64,000 nt of DNA, from positions 124,001 through 188,000 of the forward strand of contig NZ_PSWS01000058.1 of NCBI RefSeq assembly GCF_002932875.1. Direction: 5' to 3'. The position numbers were made by a program, and so were the translations under genes. Within the stretch, counting starts at the first letter, position 1, and the number at the start of each line of letters is the position of its first letter. Below are positions 62,864 through 64,000 of this stretch, piece after piece. The notes beneath the pieces were generated by a model. It searched no databases, was not told the origin of the DNA, and worked only from the letters and a program-made list of their open reading frames with translations. This DNA comes from Rathayibacter tritici. GTDB taxonomy: Bacteria; Actinomycetota; Actinomycetes; Actinomycetales; Microbacteriaceae.

Positions 62864-63771
62864 CGGTCGATCCCCTCCTCCAGGGCCGCCCGCAGTACTG
62901 CGGCGGCCTCGCCAGGAGTCTCGTAGTGGATGAGATGGCCGACCCCGTCGATGACGTGCAGGCGGGCGTGCGGGAGTCGCTCGAGCAGGCGGTACTGCGC
63001 CGAGAGCGGGGTGATGTCGTCCTGCGCCGCCGCGATCAACAGCGTCGGGACGGCGATTCGGGGGGCGTACTCGCCGACGTCGTGCGAAACGGAGGCGCGG
63101 AACGCCTCGAGCACCGTCTCGCGGGAGGCGAAGGCGCTGAAGTACCGGTCGTGCTGGTCGTGCACGAAGCGGCGCAGTACCGGCTCCTTCGTCTTCACCA
63201 TCGCCAGGCTCATCAACCGAACAATCATCGGGTTGCTCAGCAGGCGGTGTCCCAGCGGTCCGGGCAGCACCGCGCCGAGCCGGTAATAAAGGACCGCGAG
63301 ACGGGTCAGGACACCCCGCGGGCCCTGCAGCGCGGGCGCCCCGATCGGATTGACCAACACCAGGAGCGGAGTCGGCAGCCCGCCGGCGACGGCCGCCGCG
63401 GCGACGATCGAGCCGAAGGAGTGGCCGAGCACCACCGCGTCGCCGCGCAGCCCCAGCGCATCCAGGAACATCCCGAGCCAGGCGGCGTAGCCCTCGACAT
63501 CGTGCGGGAAGCGCGTCATCGGCGCGGAGGCGCCGAAGCCGGGCAGGTCCGGAGCGATGACCCGGACATCCGCTCCGCCGGCGAGGAGGCGCGCGATCAC
63601 CGGCTCGAGCCCGTGATGCTCGCCGCGGAACCCGTGCACCAGCACGAGGACCCTCGAGGCCGACGGCGAACCGTAGCTCCAGTAGGAGGTGCGGGATCCG
63701 GCGACGTCCACGGCGCCCTCCCGGATGGGGACACGGCCAAGATCGGAGGCGTAAGGGGAGGGAGTGGTCAT
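62860..63771 (-). CDS. Alpha/beta-fold hydrolase
   Basis: A 303-residue alpha/beta hydrolase: VLVLVHGFRGEHHGLEPV (oxyanion region), VVLGHSFGSIVAAA (Gly-His-Ser-Phe-Gly nucleophile elbow), the Asp in AAAQDDITPLSAQY and the His in VIDGVGHLIHYETP. Start at the ATG with AAGGAG four bases upstream. Translationally coupled to the glycosyltransferase at 61781. Substrate unknown. Confidence 0.92.
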   Translation of the reverse strand: MTTPSPYASDLGRVPIREGAVDVAGSRTSYWSYGSPSASRVLVLVHGFRGEHHGLEPVIARLLAGGADVRVIAPDLPGFGASAPMTRFPHDVEGYAAWLGMFLDALGLRGDAVVLGHSFGSIVAAAAVAGGLPTPLLVLVNPIGAPALQGPRGVLTRLAVLYYRLGAVLPGPLGHRLLSNPMIVRLMSLAMVKTKEPVLRRFVHDQHDRYFSAFASRETVLEAFRASVSHDVGEYAPRIAVPTLLIAAAQDDITPLSAQYRLLERLPHARLHVIDGVGHLIHYETPGEAAAVLRAALEEGIDR

Positions 63772-63935
63772 CGCGCTCCTTATCGTAGGGAACAGCCGTC
63801 GAAGATCTGGCCGCAACGCCTTGCGTGGCCTCGATCGGAGCCGAGAGCATGATCACGCGCTCGCTTCGCGGCGCATCGCCCCCCGTCCGTCCTCCCCCGA
63901 CGGCCATCCGCTCAGGCAGCAGCAGAAGGAGCACC

Positions 63936-64000
63936 GTGAGCTTCACGTCGCCGATCCAACTCCCCGGACTCGCCCTCGACCCTCAGTGGTACCGCCGAGC
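63936..64000 (+). CDS. Partial gene, probably trehalose synthase TreS (maltose alpha-D-glucosyltransferase)
   Basis: Only the first 21 codons lie in the window, from a GTG preceded by AGAAGGAG: SFTSPIQLPGLALDPQWYRR. The ending DPQWYRR resembles the start of TreS enzymes (DPxWF/Y followed by AVFYEV), which would fit the other trehalose genes in the window. With so few residues this is a guess. Confidence 0.45.
   Translation, partial: MSFTSPIQLPGLALDPQWYRR

Noticed and set aside
1-64000. CRISPR arrays, insertion sequences, rRNA genes
   Set aside because: No regularly spaced repeats, transposase motifs or rRNA sequence were recognised; only the short tandem repeats at 9581 and 47908 were found.

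Overview
The window is a 64 kb piece of high-GC actinobacterial chromosome. It carries RbpA, the mycothiol ligase MshC, PafB/PafC next to tatA-tatC-helY, the ImuA-ImuB-DnaE2 mutasome and TreX-TreY-TreZ. Codon use, short gaps and many ATGA/GTGA stop-start overlaps fit Micrococcales, most likely Microbacteriaceae (a Rathayibacter/Clavibacter/Curtobacterium-like organism). The family-level placement is inference; no rRNA is present. I saw no rRNA operon, insertion sequence, prophage or CRISPR array.

Layout. 1-9.6 kb is accessory: an AraC-type regulator, two Tat-exported hydrolase-like paralogues, a flavin-dependent monooxygenase, a serine beta-lactamase-like hydrolase, and a PepSY membrane protein beside a His/Met-rich membrane protein. 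9.6-18.5 kb is a sugar-uptake locus. A LacI regulator sits between a leftward unit (solute-binding lipoprotein, two permeases, PfkB kinase, DapA-like aldolase) and a rightward unit (GH172-GH32). The same 12-bp palindrome occurs at both promoters, and one copy is extended to 18 identical bases. The enzymes point to fructans, inulo-oligosaccharides or difructose anhydrides. 18.6-22 kb holds an SDR, an NfeD/SPFH membrane pair, a broken glycerophosphodiesterase and rbpA.

22-37 kb is conserved housekeeping: lnt, helY, tatC, tatA, pafC, pafB, an FKBP lipoprotein, trmI, a HAD hydrolase, a PAC2 protein, mshC, uppP, an M20 peptidase and tRNA-Leu(GAG). It matches the mycobacterial pafBC-tat-helY order, but the Pup-proteasome genes usually found between trmI and pafB are absent. 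37-40.5 kb is a small accessory patch: an XRE/nucleotidyltransferase pair resembling a toxin-antitoxin module, about 1 kb of degenerate DNA, a SIMPL protein and a small unknown.

40.5-48.3 kb holds a divergent glutamate-5-kinase-like gene and, divergently, imuA-imuB-dnaE2 under a perfect LexA box, followed by a small unknown gene. 48.3-54.9 kb is treX-treY-treZ (trehalose from glycogen). 55-64 kb carries a superfamily 2 helicase, an SGNH hydrolase, a D-Ala-D-Ala carboxypeptidase, a SpoU methyltransferase, a sirtuin, a histidine phosphatase, a glycosyltransferase with an alpha/beta hydrolase, and the first codons of a probable trehalose synthase.
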